From a virus, in IMG/VR virus record IMGVR_UViG_3300009152_000148, positions 1-29,816 of that record: a stretch of DNA of 29,816 nt. The stretch is one strand, 5' to 3'. Below, in pieces: positions 1 through 7,081 of the stretch. Position 1 is the first letter of the stretch. The number at the start of each line of letters is the position of its first letter. The notes beneath the pieces are model-generated. The model was not told the DNA's origin. It searched no databases and worked only from the letters and a program-made list of their open reading frames with translations. Position numbers and translations under genes: made by a program.

Positions 1-1448
1 CTAAAACGCTTTTTAGATTTCCAAATGTTATAACTATCTTTAGCTTCACCAAATTCAAAAAATACTCCAAAATCTTGTTCAGCAAATTGTGCATCTAATT
101 CCTCTGATCCTAACCATGTATTAACCTCTTCGTCACTTAAAGCATAACCTGTTTTAAGCATTGCAGAAGCTTGCTCCCTATTAATTTTACCTTTAGTAAA
201 CTCCCTAATAATACGTTGCATATTTTGCCACTCACGACCTTTTAAACCTTTGATATGTTCATTAACAGATAAGGTTTGTGCAGGTACACTTGAATCTTGT
301 ACAGGTGCATATTTGGTCATATCAATACCTATCTTCTCTAATACCCATTCTTTAGGAGCAACTGAAACTATTGTAGCTTCACTAAACTCTATTCCTAATG
401 GTTCAGTAGGTATAATCTTTATTTCAGTTTGCACACCTTTGTATTTTGCCAACATATTAAATACACTTTCAAGGTGCATTTGTTTTGCATTTACGTATGT
501 GTTTTTAAATATTTCATAACCATCCCTCATTTCAGTTCTAGTTCCTAATGCACCTGCTTGGGCAATACCCATAATAGAAGGTGTAGTAACTTGATGTCCG
601 CTAAAAATATTAGTTTGTATTAATTCGTCTATTTTACCAAAATCTTCTTTTGTTAAATCACTTGTACCTAAATCATCTACAACAGGCTTTCTAGATATAT
701 CATTAACAAAAGCAATCATATATTTCTTACCATCTGCACCACTGTATGTTTTACGTAATCTATTATCTACATTACGTTTTTCCTCGTCGTTTGGTTCCCC
801 ATTTGGTAAGGTAATAAGTTTACTAGCAGAAAACCCTGTTTGAGCATTCCCTAAAATATGTTTAGATACCTCAATATCTGATTCAATATAATTTAATGCA
901 GCAAAATAACTAGGCAATCCATATATACCTATGTTTGGTCTATATTCTTTTATGTATAATATTTGTTTGCCTTTTGGTTGTTTAGGATTAAAGGCAGCAA
1001 TAACATCAGGTTTAACCTTGTTATCCTTCCAATCTTCCTTGTACCAATATTGTGTATTATCTTTATTTGTTCTAATTTTAATATAATCACAATGCCATAA
1101 CTCAGCAAGATTTCCTGATAAATCCCAAATAACTTCTAAATAAGCACCTCCAAAAATTTCAATGTCTAAAGATACTTTTCTAGTTAGATCATTTAAGGAT
1201 TCTACTCTATTTGCATAATCAATAAATGATTGTGCATCTTGTTCTCCTGACCAACCATTACCTGTAATATAATGTACTTTGCTTTTAATAATAGCACTAT
1301 GTTTGGAAGACTTATTGTATAAGTCAACTATATATTCAGGATAATCATTGTTTTCCCCGTATTTAATATAACCACCATCAATGCCTTTTTTCTCAGCAAA
1401 TTTAGGTTGCCTTGCTTCGGCGAATGTTAATACTCTTAAATCTATCAT
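1..1448 (-). CDS. Portal protein (3' end cut by window edge)
   Basis: An open frame begins with ATG at 1448 and stays open for 482 codons to the window edge, where it is still reading (last residues SKKRF), so the C-terminus is missing. The N-terminus resembles phage portals of Bacteroidetes siphoviruses: a KYGENNDYPEYI segment, then a helix with KSKVHYITGNGW, and a central acidic/hydrophobic core. A portal is the dodecameric DNA channel at one capsid vertex and docks the terminase. The ATG overlaps the stop of the upstream 124-residue gene, so the two are probably translationally coupled. Its place after the capsid and tube genes, rather than directly after the large terminase, is unusual. 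The call rests on family resemblance and on being the only portal candidate here. Confidence 0.82.
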   Translation of the reverse strand, partial: MIDLRVLTFAEARQPKFAEKKGIDGGYIKYGENNDYPEYIVDLYNKSSKHSAIIKSKVHYITGNGWSGEQDAQSFIDYANRVESLNDLTRKVSLDIEIFGGAYLEVIWDLSGNLAELWHCDYIKIRTNKDNTQYWYKEDWKDNKVKPDVIAAFNPKQPKGKQILYIKEYRPNIGIYGLPSYFAALNYIESDIEVSKHILGNAQTGFSASKLITLPNGEPNDEEKRNVDNRLRKTYSGADGKKYMIAFVNDISRKPVVDDLGTSDLTKEDFGKIDELIQTNIFSGHQVTTPSIMGIAQAGALGTRTEMRDGYEIFKNTYVNAKQMHLESVFNMLAKYKGVQTEIKIIPTEPLGIEFSEATIVSVAPKEWVLEKIGIDMTKYAPVQDSSVPAQTLSVNEHIKGLKGREWQNMQRIIREFTKGKINREQASAMLKTGYALSDEEVNTWLGSEELDAQFAEQDFGVFFEFGEAKDSYNIWKSKKRF

Positions 1449-1819
1449 TGTCTAATTGTATAAGTGTCTGTTGTTGTATATTCCGTATAAGACATAGTAG
1501 TACCTAAAAGCCACATAATGCCAGTTTCTAGCTTATTTAAGCCACTTGGATTTGTGTTTGAAGTACTAACTTGTTCGTATATTTCATAAGTGTATTGGCC
1601 ATTTAATGCAGTATTAAAGTAGGTGTTTGTTACAATACTAAACTCATTAAACCGATCTTTGTATAAACTTGTATCTGTTGCGTTTAATTTAACAAAACTA
1701 ATAACTTCATTACTACTTCTATTAGTAAATACAAATAAATAATTAGGGTTAGTCAATAACTGTTTTTCAGTTAATGTTAACACAATAGTATTTGTTTCGC
1801 CTTTAGTTAAATGGATCAT
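1445..1819 (-). CDS. Small structural protein before the portal (connector-like, unassigned)
   Basis: This 124-residue protein starts at ATG 1819 and its stop overlaps the portal ATG. It is rich in beta-type sequence with many Thr, Asn and Tyr residues and has no membrane segment or catalytic motif. Residues about 1-60 look like an immunoglobulin-like or jelly-roll strand pattern (TNTIVLTLTEKQLL, then YLFVFTNRSS). It is the first gene of the transcription unit downstream of the palindrome-rich gap and just before the portal. A neck, head-decoration or fibre-attachment role is an inference from position only; no family is certain. Confidence 0.75.
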   Translation of the reverse strand: MIHLTKGETNTIVLTLTEKQLLTNPNYLFVFTNRSSNEVISFVKLNATDTSLYKDRFNEFSIVTNTYFNTALNGQYTYEIYEQVSTSNTNPSGLNKLETGIMWLLGTTMSYTEYTTTDTYTIRQ

Positions 1820-1861
1820 TAATTATAAATAGCAATTAAATGAATATTTACAAAATATAAA

Positions 1862-2011
1862 AGTAAACCAATAGGTTTGCTTATTCATGGGTAAAGTAAA
1901 TCTATAAGTTTACTAATGATTAGTATTTTAATCGTAATATCCTTAAAACATATTTAATGCTATAATTCCTAAGCATAAACTTAAATATAAAAATAAACCC
2001 ATATATTTACT
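1862..2011. repeat. Three copies of a 20 bp imperfect palindrome
   Basis: Copies at 1862-1881, 1895-1914 and 1992-2011 share the pattern AGTAAAYYNATARGTTTRCT with small changes. The best dyad is the middle copy, where AGTAAA is mirrored by TTTACT. The first two copies start 33 bp apart, about three helical turns, and the third starts 97 bp further on. The arrangement upstream of a gene start looks like operator sites for a dimeric regulator, though AT-rich DNA makes weak palindromes common. Confidence 0.5.
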
Positions 2012-2136
2012 AACTAATATCAAAAAATGCAAATTGTTCACTTTTCGATAGTGTTCACTACTAATGAACAACACAAATAAATGAACAAATAAATTTATAA
2101 ATTTAATAATGCAAAGAAAAACGTGCAATTAAAGTC

Positions 2137-2156
2137 ACGTATTTATATAAATACGT
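2137..2156. repeat. Perfect 20 bp palindrome
   Basis: The sequence ACGTATTTATATAAATACGT reads the same on both strands over all 20 bases. It lies in the intergenic region about 320 bp upstream of the connector gene and about 40 bp downstream of the tube-gene terminator. It could be a protein-binding dyad; a terminator is unlikely because the stem is almost all A/T and no T-tract follows. Confidence 0.6.
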
Positions 2157-2193
2157 AACATTTAACACACGTTATGGCATATATATATAACAC

Positions 2194-2224
2194 AAAAACC
2201 CCCGCCTATAAAAATAAGCAGGGG
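2194..2224 (-). terminator. Intrinsic terminator after the tail-tube-like gene
   Basis: On the minus strand, 25 nt past the stop of the tube-like gene, CCCC-T-GC pairs with GCGGGG around an A/T loop and is followed directly by a run of T. The stem is short (about six pairs with one bulged T) but GC-rich in an AT-rich region. It would end the major transcript that carries capsid and tube genes. Confidence 0.65.
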
Positions 2225-2248
2225 AACTAACTATGAAAAACTACAAAC

Positions 2249-2767
2249 CTAACCTGCAGTTGTAAGAGCAGCAGCTACTGTACTATTTACTTCAGCACAT
2301 AAACTAGGTTCTGCACCTGTAAATGTTAAAGTATATCCACTTCTGTCTCCTTCAGCAGTACCAGTTGCGGCACTACCTGCTGTTAGATCTAAAGATCTTG
2401 TTTTACCTACATACCAAAACTTACCATTGTTGTCTTTAGCAACTGCAATAAGTCTGTTTTGAGCTAATAAAAGAATTTCATTTCTTGTATTTGCTTGTAA
2501 CTTATTTAAAATTATTGTTAATTCAGGGGTAAAATATAAAGTACCATTTTGTACATTTGATGCTACGTTTTCAGTAAGCATTGAAGTACCTTTTGTTAAT
2601 TCATATTTATAAAACCTCTTACCAGTTGCTTTAACTAATGCAGTAATTACACCACTTGCTTCTGTTGTTGAAGTTACATCTGAACTTGCAATAAAATAAA
2701 CTTCCGTAATACCACCTAGGGAATCACGACAATCGAGGGTATATCCCTGTGTTAATGCGCACGCCAT
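2249..2767 (-). CDS. Probable major tail (tube) protein
   Basis: The 172-residue protein lacks membrane segments and catalytic motifs. It is rich in Thr, Ala, Gly and Ser, with a beta-rich pattern typical of tube or head-tail connector proteins. It starts MACALTQGYTLDCRDSLGGI, a type I associate with tail-tube-like proteins of Bacteroidetes phages, and has FYKYELTKGTSM and FWYVGKTRSLDL segments. It directly follows the major capsid gene, separated by a terminator-like hairpin, and is followed by another terminator, an arrangement that fits a highly expressed virion protein. Start ATG 2767 is preceded by an A/T leader ending AACAAAA. It could instead be a neck or decoration protein. Confidence 0.7.
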   Translation of the reverse strand: MACALTQGYTLDCRDSLGGITEVYFIASSDVTSTTEASGVITALVKATGKRFYKYELTKGTSMLTENVASNVQNGTLYFTPELTIILNKLQANTRNEILLLAQNRLIAVAKDNNGKFWYVGKTRSLDLTAGSAATGTAEGDRSGYTLTFTGAEPSLCAEVNSTVAAALTTAG

Positions 2768-2787
2768 TTTTGTTTATTTTATTTTAT

Positions 2788-2817
2788 TAAAAAATGGGGA
2801 GTATATTGCAACTCCCC
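2788..2817 (-). terminator. Terminator-like hairpin between capsid and tube genes
   Basis: Seven paired bases GGGGAGT/ACTCCCC with an 8 nt loop, followed on the minus strand by ATTTTTTAA, begin 7 nt past the capsid stop. There is no clear promoter between it and the next gene at 2767, so it probably lets part of the transcription through and lowers tube expression relative to capsid, or acts as an RNA 3'-end stabiliser. Confidence 0.7.
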
Positions 2818-2823
2818 TTATAA

Positions 2824-3774
2824 TTAAATTGCTACTTTAACGATTTCATCAGGGAATGCTACGTTTACACCCATTTTGAATTCTGCTGCAAAACGAACTT
2901 CATCAGCTTCTTTTGCAAAAAAGATTTCAAATTTTTCCTCTTCGTTCAATAAATCGGTACCTAAGAATAAGTTACTTAATCTCATTGCATAAACATCATT
3001 TGTTCCGTTTAAACCTTGTAAAGCTACTACTTTAATAGAAGTGCCCGGCAATACAAATTCAGCATCTGCTTTAACATCAATTGAATATTGGAACATATTA
3101 GCGTTCTTCAATGCAATAGTGTAAGTTCTAAAAGTATCTTGACCACAAACGATAACCATATCTTCAGCAGCTACTACTTTAGCAGGAATTGCTTTGTAAA
3201 TACCATCAAACAAACTAACAACGTTAGCTGCTGTGATAGAACTTAAAGGTGCACCAGAAATAAATCCAGATACGTTAGCATCTACTACACCACTTGCAGC
3301 ACCAATTAATTTAATGAAACCATCAAACTTATTTAAGTTACCGTTAGCAGAAGCAGTATCTCCTTGCCATAAAGCAGTCTCTAATTGAGAAGCAATTGTT
3401 TTAGCTTTTCTATCAGAATAATCTTGCTCAAAAGGAATTGAATCATATTGGCTACCTGTTGGTAAAGCTTTTTGTAAGTATTTAGCTTCTAATGCTTTTG
3501 GACATAAAGCCTCTTGTACTTTAATCTTACCTACTGTTACAGTTCTTTGTGTGAAAGAAGTTGTACCAGATGCGTTCCAACCGCAAGTACCACCTGCTTG
3601 AAAGAAAGCGTCTGTATCCATAATATTAATGGTTTCTGCTGATTTAACACCAACCATTACGTTACCTGCACTCTTAATAAGAGCCGCAGTTTTTGCACCT
3701 AACACAGATGAAGTCACTAACTGTGCTTCGTTTTCTTTTGTGTAGTTGCTTAATGTACTAACTGAAAATGACAT
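2824..3774 (-). CDS. Major capsid protein
   Basis: The 316-residue protein follows the protease and scaffold genes in the usual order and is flanked by a terminator hairpin. It begins MSFSVSTLSNYTKENEAQL, has a Cys-containing AGGTCGWNASGTTSF stretch, a long helix (SDRKAKTIASQLETALWQGD, about residues 120-140) matching the HK97-fold spine helix, and a C-terminal part with LNEEEKFEIFFAKEADEVRF, typical of capsid proteins of this phage type. No separate maturation site can be assigned by eye. The length suits an HK97-fold capsid protein whose assembly is guided by a separate scaffold gene. Confidence 0.85.
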   Translation of the reverse strand: MSFSVSTLSNYTKENEAQLVTSSVLGAKTAALIKSAGNVMVGVKSAETINIMDTDAFFQAGGTCGWNASGTTSFTQRTVTVGKIKVQEALCPKALEAKYLQKALPTGSQYDSIPFEQDYSDRKAKTIASQLETALWQGDTASANGNLNKFDGFIKLIGAASGVVDANVSGFISGAPLSSITAANVVSLFDGIYKAIPAKVVAAEDMVIVCGQDTFRTYTIALKNANMFQYSIDVKADAEFVLPGTSIKVVALQGLNGTNDVYAMRLSNLFLGTDLLNEEEKFEIFFAKEADEVRFAAEFKMGVNVAFPDEIVKVAI

Positions 3775-3785
3775 TTTTTATAAAT

Positions 3786-4361
3786 TTATTTGTTTAAAAT
3801 TGCGTTTCTATATTTCTCTAATCTTTCATATTTAGTATCTTTAGTTGATACATATGATTGAAAAGCGTTTGCTGCTTTTTGAGTTGGTTCAGCAGTTGGA
3901 GTGTTTGAAAGTGCTTCTACTAATTCAGCTACTTGTGCAAACCCTTGCTTAACTTTACTTTCTAATTCAGCAATCTTTGTTTCTAATTGAATTTTTTGAT
4001 CTCTTAATTCTGTTACCATTGCAGTATTATCTTGCGCAGGTGCAACAGGTTGAATAGGCTCTTCCTCTACAACATCTTCTTTAGGAGAAGCTATTTCAAT
4101 GATTGTCCCTGTTTCATCTACTTGAATAGATGTACCATCCATTAATTGATGTTCACCCATTGGAGCAGGTGTGCCATCTTCCATTTCTACTTTACCACCG
4201 ACTTCTAATGCAGAAATCATAACTTTTGTTCCATCAGCTAAAGAATACTCAGCCATTTCTACTTTTGTTACCTCTTCAGTAACAGGTTCAACAGGTGGAA
4301 TAACTTGTGGCATATCTTCGAACAATGCTCTTATTTGCAATAATGCTTCTTTTGGGTTCAT
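3786..4361 (-). CDS. Capsid assembly scaffold protein
   Basis: The 191-residue protein is acidic and Glu/Pro/Val-rich. Residues about 1-20 form a helix, about 30-95 contain repeated short beta-like units around DGT motifs (ADGTKVMIS, EDGTPAPMG, MDGTSIQVD), then an EE/PVAP linker, a coiled coil (about 115-145: TELRDQKIQLETKIAELES) and a basic, helical C-terminus (YERLEKYRNAILNK) that probably contacts the capsid protein. It lies 11 nt before the capsid start and after the protease gene. Scaffold is inferred from position plus coiled coil. The DGT-rich part resembles segments I have seen in scaffold-like proteins next to Bacteroidetes phage capsids. Confidence 0.75.
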   Translation of the reverse strand: MNPKEALLQIRALFEDMPQVIPPVEPVTEEVTKVEMAEYSLADGTKVMISALEVGGKVEMEDGTPAPMGEHQLMDGTSIQVDETGTIIEIASPKEDVVEEEPIQPVAPAQDNTAMVTELRDQKIQLETKIAELESKVKQGFAQVAELVEALSNTPTAEPTQKAANAFQSYVSTKDTKYERLEKYRNAILNK

Positions 4362-4400
4362 CTTTATTTTTCTTTAAATGTTAATAAATAATATTATTTA

Positions 4401-5315
4401 TCACTTAACTTTATTTAAAATAGATTTTATAGCTTCCATTCTAATTTCATTAAACAATTTTGTTTTTTCACCTTTTGCTATCATATCATCCATAACATCA
4501 GACATAATAGCGTTAGCCTCCCTTGTACTTATTCCATGTATTTCTGCATAATCTTTAGTTGTTACACTTAATTGACTAGGTGTTGTATTAACAATACGAA
4601 CAGCACTTTTAGCATCCCTAATCATTTCATTCTTTTTTTCAGGACTTAAGTTTTTGGATCCAACTACTTTATCCAATGTAGGAGAATTAACTTCGTTTTT
4701 ATCCCCACCACCTTCTGAAGTTCTACCACTTCCTGGTCCACCTAAATTTGTTTCCTTTTCAATATTTGCCATTTTGTTTTTATTTTTAACATTGTAATTA
4801 AATATCCCTTCAATAGAAAATCCATTAATTTTACCTTCCTTAACTTGTTGCCAAACGTCATCGTTTTCTACTAACATTGATACAAACCAACTACCATCGG
4901 GTGCATCTTCAAATCCTACCATTGGTGAAATACCTCTAGACTTATCACTAATAAAACTTTCAAACATTGTAACACCTGATTCAACTTGATTTGGATCATG
5001 CATTAAGTTTACATTGTTTTGGTATCCCTTTTTAAAATACTTCTGTACAATTTTAACAATAGTATCCTTAGAGAATGCCACATAGTAATCGCCGAAAGAA
5101 GCATCACTTCTAAAAATAGGAGTGTCAGCCAACATAGCACAACCGCTAATAATACGCTTGTCTTCACTAACGATTTGAAACTTTTGTTCATTTTTAAATG
5201 CATTCCAATTCTTTTGTATTGCAGGTCGATCCACTAAAGCTACAAACTGTACTTCAGCATCATCATTTGGATCGTCCGAAATATCTAACATGTATAAAGG
5301 TAATTCCATACTCAT
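4401..5315 (-). CDS. XkdF-like prohead protease with extra C-terminal domain
   Basis: Residues about 1-178 look like the XkdF/Peptidase S78-type prohead protease: an early VALVDRPAI motif, a catalytic His candidate in NLMHD (H106) and a Ser candidate in NGFSIEG (S167). After a Lys/Asn linker come the GGPGSGR motif (about 192-198) and a helical region to residue 304. Proteases of this type cleave scaffold and capsid during head maturation. The gene lies between tape measure and scaffold. Met182 is preceded by an AAAACAAA leader like those of other starts here, so a separate 123-residue C-terminal product from an internal start at 4772 is possible. Met3 is an alternative start for the full protein. 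Confidence 0.8.
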   Translation of the reverse strand: MSMELPLYMLDISDDPNDDAEVQFVALVDRPAIQKNWNAFKNEQKFQIVSEDKRIISGCAMLADTPIFRSDASFGDYYVAFSKDTIVKIVQKYFKKGYQNNVNLMHDPNQVESGVTMFESFISDKSRGISPMVGFEDAPDGSWFVSMLVENDDVWQQVKEGKINGFSIEGIFNYNVKNKNKMANIEKETNLGGPGSGRTSEGGGDKNEVNSPTLDKVVGSKNLSPEKKNEMIRDAKSAVRIVNTTPSQLSVTTKDYAEIHGISTREANAIMSDVMDDMIAKGEKTKLFNEIRMEAIKSILNKVK

Positions 5316-5335
5316 ATATATCTTTTTTTAAAATA

Positions 5336-7081
5336 TTAACTAAATCTTGCTCTTTGTCTTATTGCAGCCATTCTTTGTTGACTACTAGTTACATCACTTT
5401 CAATTACATACGCTCTTACTGCTTGATTGCCTATATCGTTAATTGATTGCTGATTTAATTGTGTTACTTGCGCTGTTGGTAGTTGCGGCATCATGGGTGC
5501 AGATGATGAAACAGAAGGTACACTTCCAACACTACCACCACCTTTAACTTGACTTAATGCTTGTTTAGCTTTACCTACTGCACCTATAATAGATAATACT
5601 TGCGATGCATAAAATATAGGCATTGTAAACGGTGCTAAAGGTCCTGTACCTTTTGCTCCTTTTTGTGCAATATCCAAACCTTGTATATAACCTAAAGCGG
5701 TATTAATCCCAATTTCTGCTATTGCTGCTGTTTTACTTGCAGCAGTTCCTTTTTCAAATGCTGCTCCTAAGTTACCAATAAATCCTGCTAATATTTCAAA
5801 TTGCGCTCTTTTAGATTCTAACGTAGCTTCATCAATTAATTTAGTTGCAGTAGCATTATCTTGATCTAACTTAAAACCCTTTTGTATTGCATCAGCTTTG
5901 TTAATTAAAAACTTACCTAATACACTTTTTTGATTTTCGTCTATTTGTTCTTGTTCTGCATCTTCATCCTCTTTTTGTTGTTCTTTTTGTAGTTGCTTTA
6001 TTTTTTTATTATCAAGATATTCCTGTCTTCCTAATTTTTCCCTAATCTTTTTTAATACCTCATATTTTTGAATTTCCCCATCATAAACAACTTTTATTTC
6101 CGCTTCAATTCTTTCTATTTGTTTTTGTAAATCCTCATCGTTTTGTCTTTTCTTTTCATCTAGATTACCTACACGTATTTGTACTCTTAAATCTTTTAAT
6201 CGTTGATCGTCAGATATTAATTGTTTTCTTAAATCATCGGATGCCTTTTCTGCATTTTTCTTTTGTTCTTCATCCTCTATTAATTTAATACGAGTTAGAT
6301 TCTTTTGGTACTTTTCATATCGTACTCTATAATCTTCCTCATATGCTTCTAATATCTTTTTTTGTCCTTCCTTATTAAGCTTTACTATTTCTGCTTCTGT
6401 TCCACCTTGTTCTTTTAATTTTGCTAATCTGTATTTATTATTTCTTTCTATTGTTTTAATTTCAAGATTAAGATATTCATCTTGTGTTGCTAATGATTTA
6501 TTTAATGCATCTTGTGCTTCTGTTGCAGATTTTGTTGTATCGGTCCATTCTATTATTTTACTAATTAAATAACCAACACCTGCAACTAATGCAAGAACAC
6601 CAGTTGAAATTATAGCACTTCTTAATGTAGCAAATGCTGCAACAACTTGTGTTCTAATAACGGATGCTAATATTTTAAAACTATCTATACTTTCACCAAT
6701 AGCTTGTAAACCTTGTGACAAAGCCATTGCAGATTGTACTTTCAATAAAGTTTTTTGTACATTATCACTTTCCGCACCAAACAAAGCCATTGCACCTTGA
6801 ACTGCACCAAAGCCACCTGCAACACCAGATAAAGATGAAGTTAAAGATTTAAACTTTGCATCCGGATTATAAGCATCGGTTAATGCTTTAGCATCACCAA
6901 TTCGATCACGAAGTTCTGCTACTTTTTTTGCTGCATTAATTGCTTCTGCAGAAGTAGCACCAAACTTTTCAGACATATTAATTACATCCTTACTCGCTTC
7001 TCTTAATTGTTCCCTAAATGATTTAACAGCACCTTGTGCCTGTTCTCCATTAACTTCTATATTATATTGTAAATTTGGCAT
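5336..7081 (-). CDS. Tape measure protein
   Basis: The 581-residue protein has the typical build of a tail tape measure: helical N-terminus with Ala-rich segments (about 1-150), hydrophobic segments around 150-180 (TGVLALVAGVGYLISKIIEW), a long charged coiled-coil stretch (about 200-390, many E/K/Q), and a C-terminal Ala/Gly-rich part with a Gly/Ser/Pro linker. It sets tail length and is injected with DNA. At roughly 1.5 angstrom per residue the tail would be near 85-90 nm, an estimate only. It follows the two large tail genes directly (its ATG overlaps the previous stop) and precedes the protease, which is not the common order. Confidence 0.8.
   Translation of the reverse strand: MPNLQYNIEVNGEQAQGAVKSFREQLREASKDVINMSEKFGATSAEAINAAKKVAELRDRIGDAKALTDAYNPDAKFKSLTSSLSGVAGGFGAVQGAMALFGAESDNVQKTLLKVQSAMALSQGLQAIGESIDSFKILASVIRTQVVAAFATLRSAIISTGVLALVAGVGYLISKIIEWTDTTKSATEAQDALNKSLATQDEYLNLEIKTIERNNKYRLAKLKEQGGTEAEIVKLNKEGQKKILEAYEEDYRVRYEKYQKNLTRIKLIEDEEQKKNAEKASDDLRKQLISDDQRLKDLRVQIRVGNLDEKKRQNDEDLQKQIERIEAEIKVVYDGEIQKYEVLKKIREKLGRQEYLDNKKIKQLQKEQQKEDEDAEQEQIDENQKSVLGKFLINKADAIQKGFKLDQDNATATKLIDEATLESKRAQFEILAGFIGNLGAAFEKGTAASKTAAIAEIGINTALGYIQGLDIAQKGAKGTGPLAPFTMPIFYASQVLSIIGAVGKAKQALSQVKGGGSVGSVPSVSSSAPMMPQLPTAQVTQLNQQSINDIGNQAVRAYVIESDVTSSQQRMAAIRQRARFS

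Larger units (their letters stand above)
1820..2193. promoter_or_regulatory. Palindrome-rich intergenic region upstream of the portal operon
   Basis: This is the longest stretch without a convincing gene. It is very AT-rich and lies between a terminator after the tube gene (2194-2224) and the ATG at 1819. It holds three related 20 bp imperfect palindromes (1862-1881, 1895-1914, 1992-2011), repeated GTTCAC/TGAAC half sites (2034-2087), a perfect 20 bp palindrome (2137-2156) and an ACGTG/CACGT inverted pair (2121-2140). On the minus strand a near-consensus -7 element (TATATTTTG, one base longer than TAnnTTTG) lies at about 1852-1860, right beside the first palindrome. I see no good -33 element. 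This most likely controls the connector/portal genes; an origin or packaging site is possible. Confidence 0.55.

Noticed and set aside
250-519. An 89-residue plus-strand frame
   Set aside because: It lies wholly opposite the portal gene, and no other gene in the window is on the plus strand.
1943-2128. A 61-residue hydrophobic minus-strand frame in the intergenic gap
   Set aside because: It runs across the palindromes, its residues (F, L, I, V) are those that AT-rich DNA gives by chance, and it has no packed neighbours or leader like the real genes.
4384-4401. Perfect 18 bp palindrome of only A and T after the protease stop
   Set aside because: A/T-only palindromes arise easily in this sequence. 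It has no GC stem or T-tract to be a terminator.
5009-5203. A 64-residue minus-strand frame in a second frame within the protease gene
   Set aside because: Fully contained in the protease coding region, with no leader; the protease frame carries the catalytic motifs.
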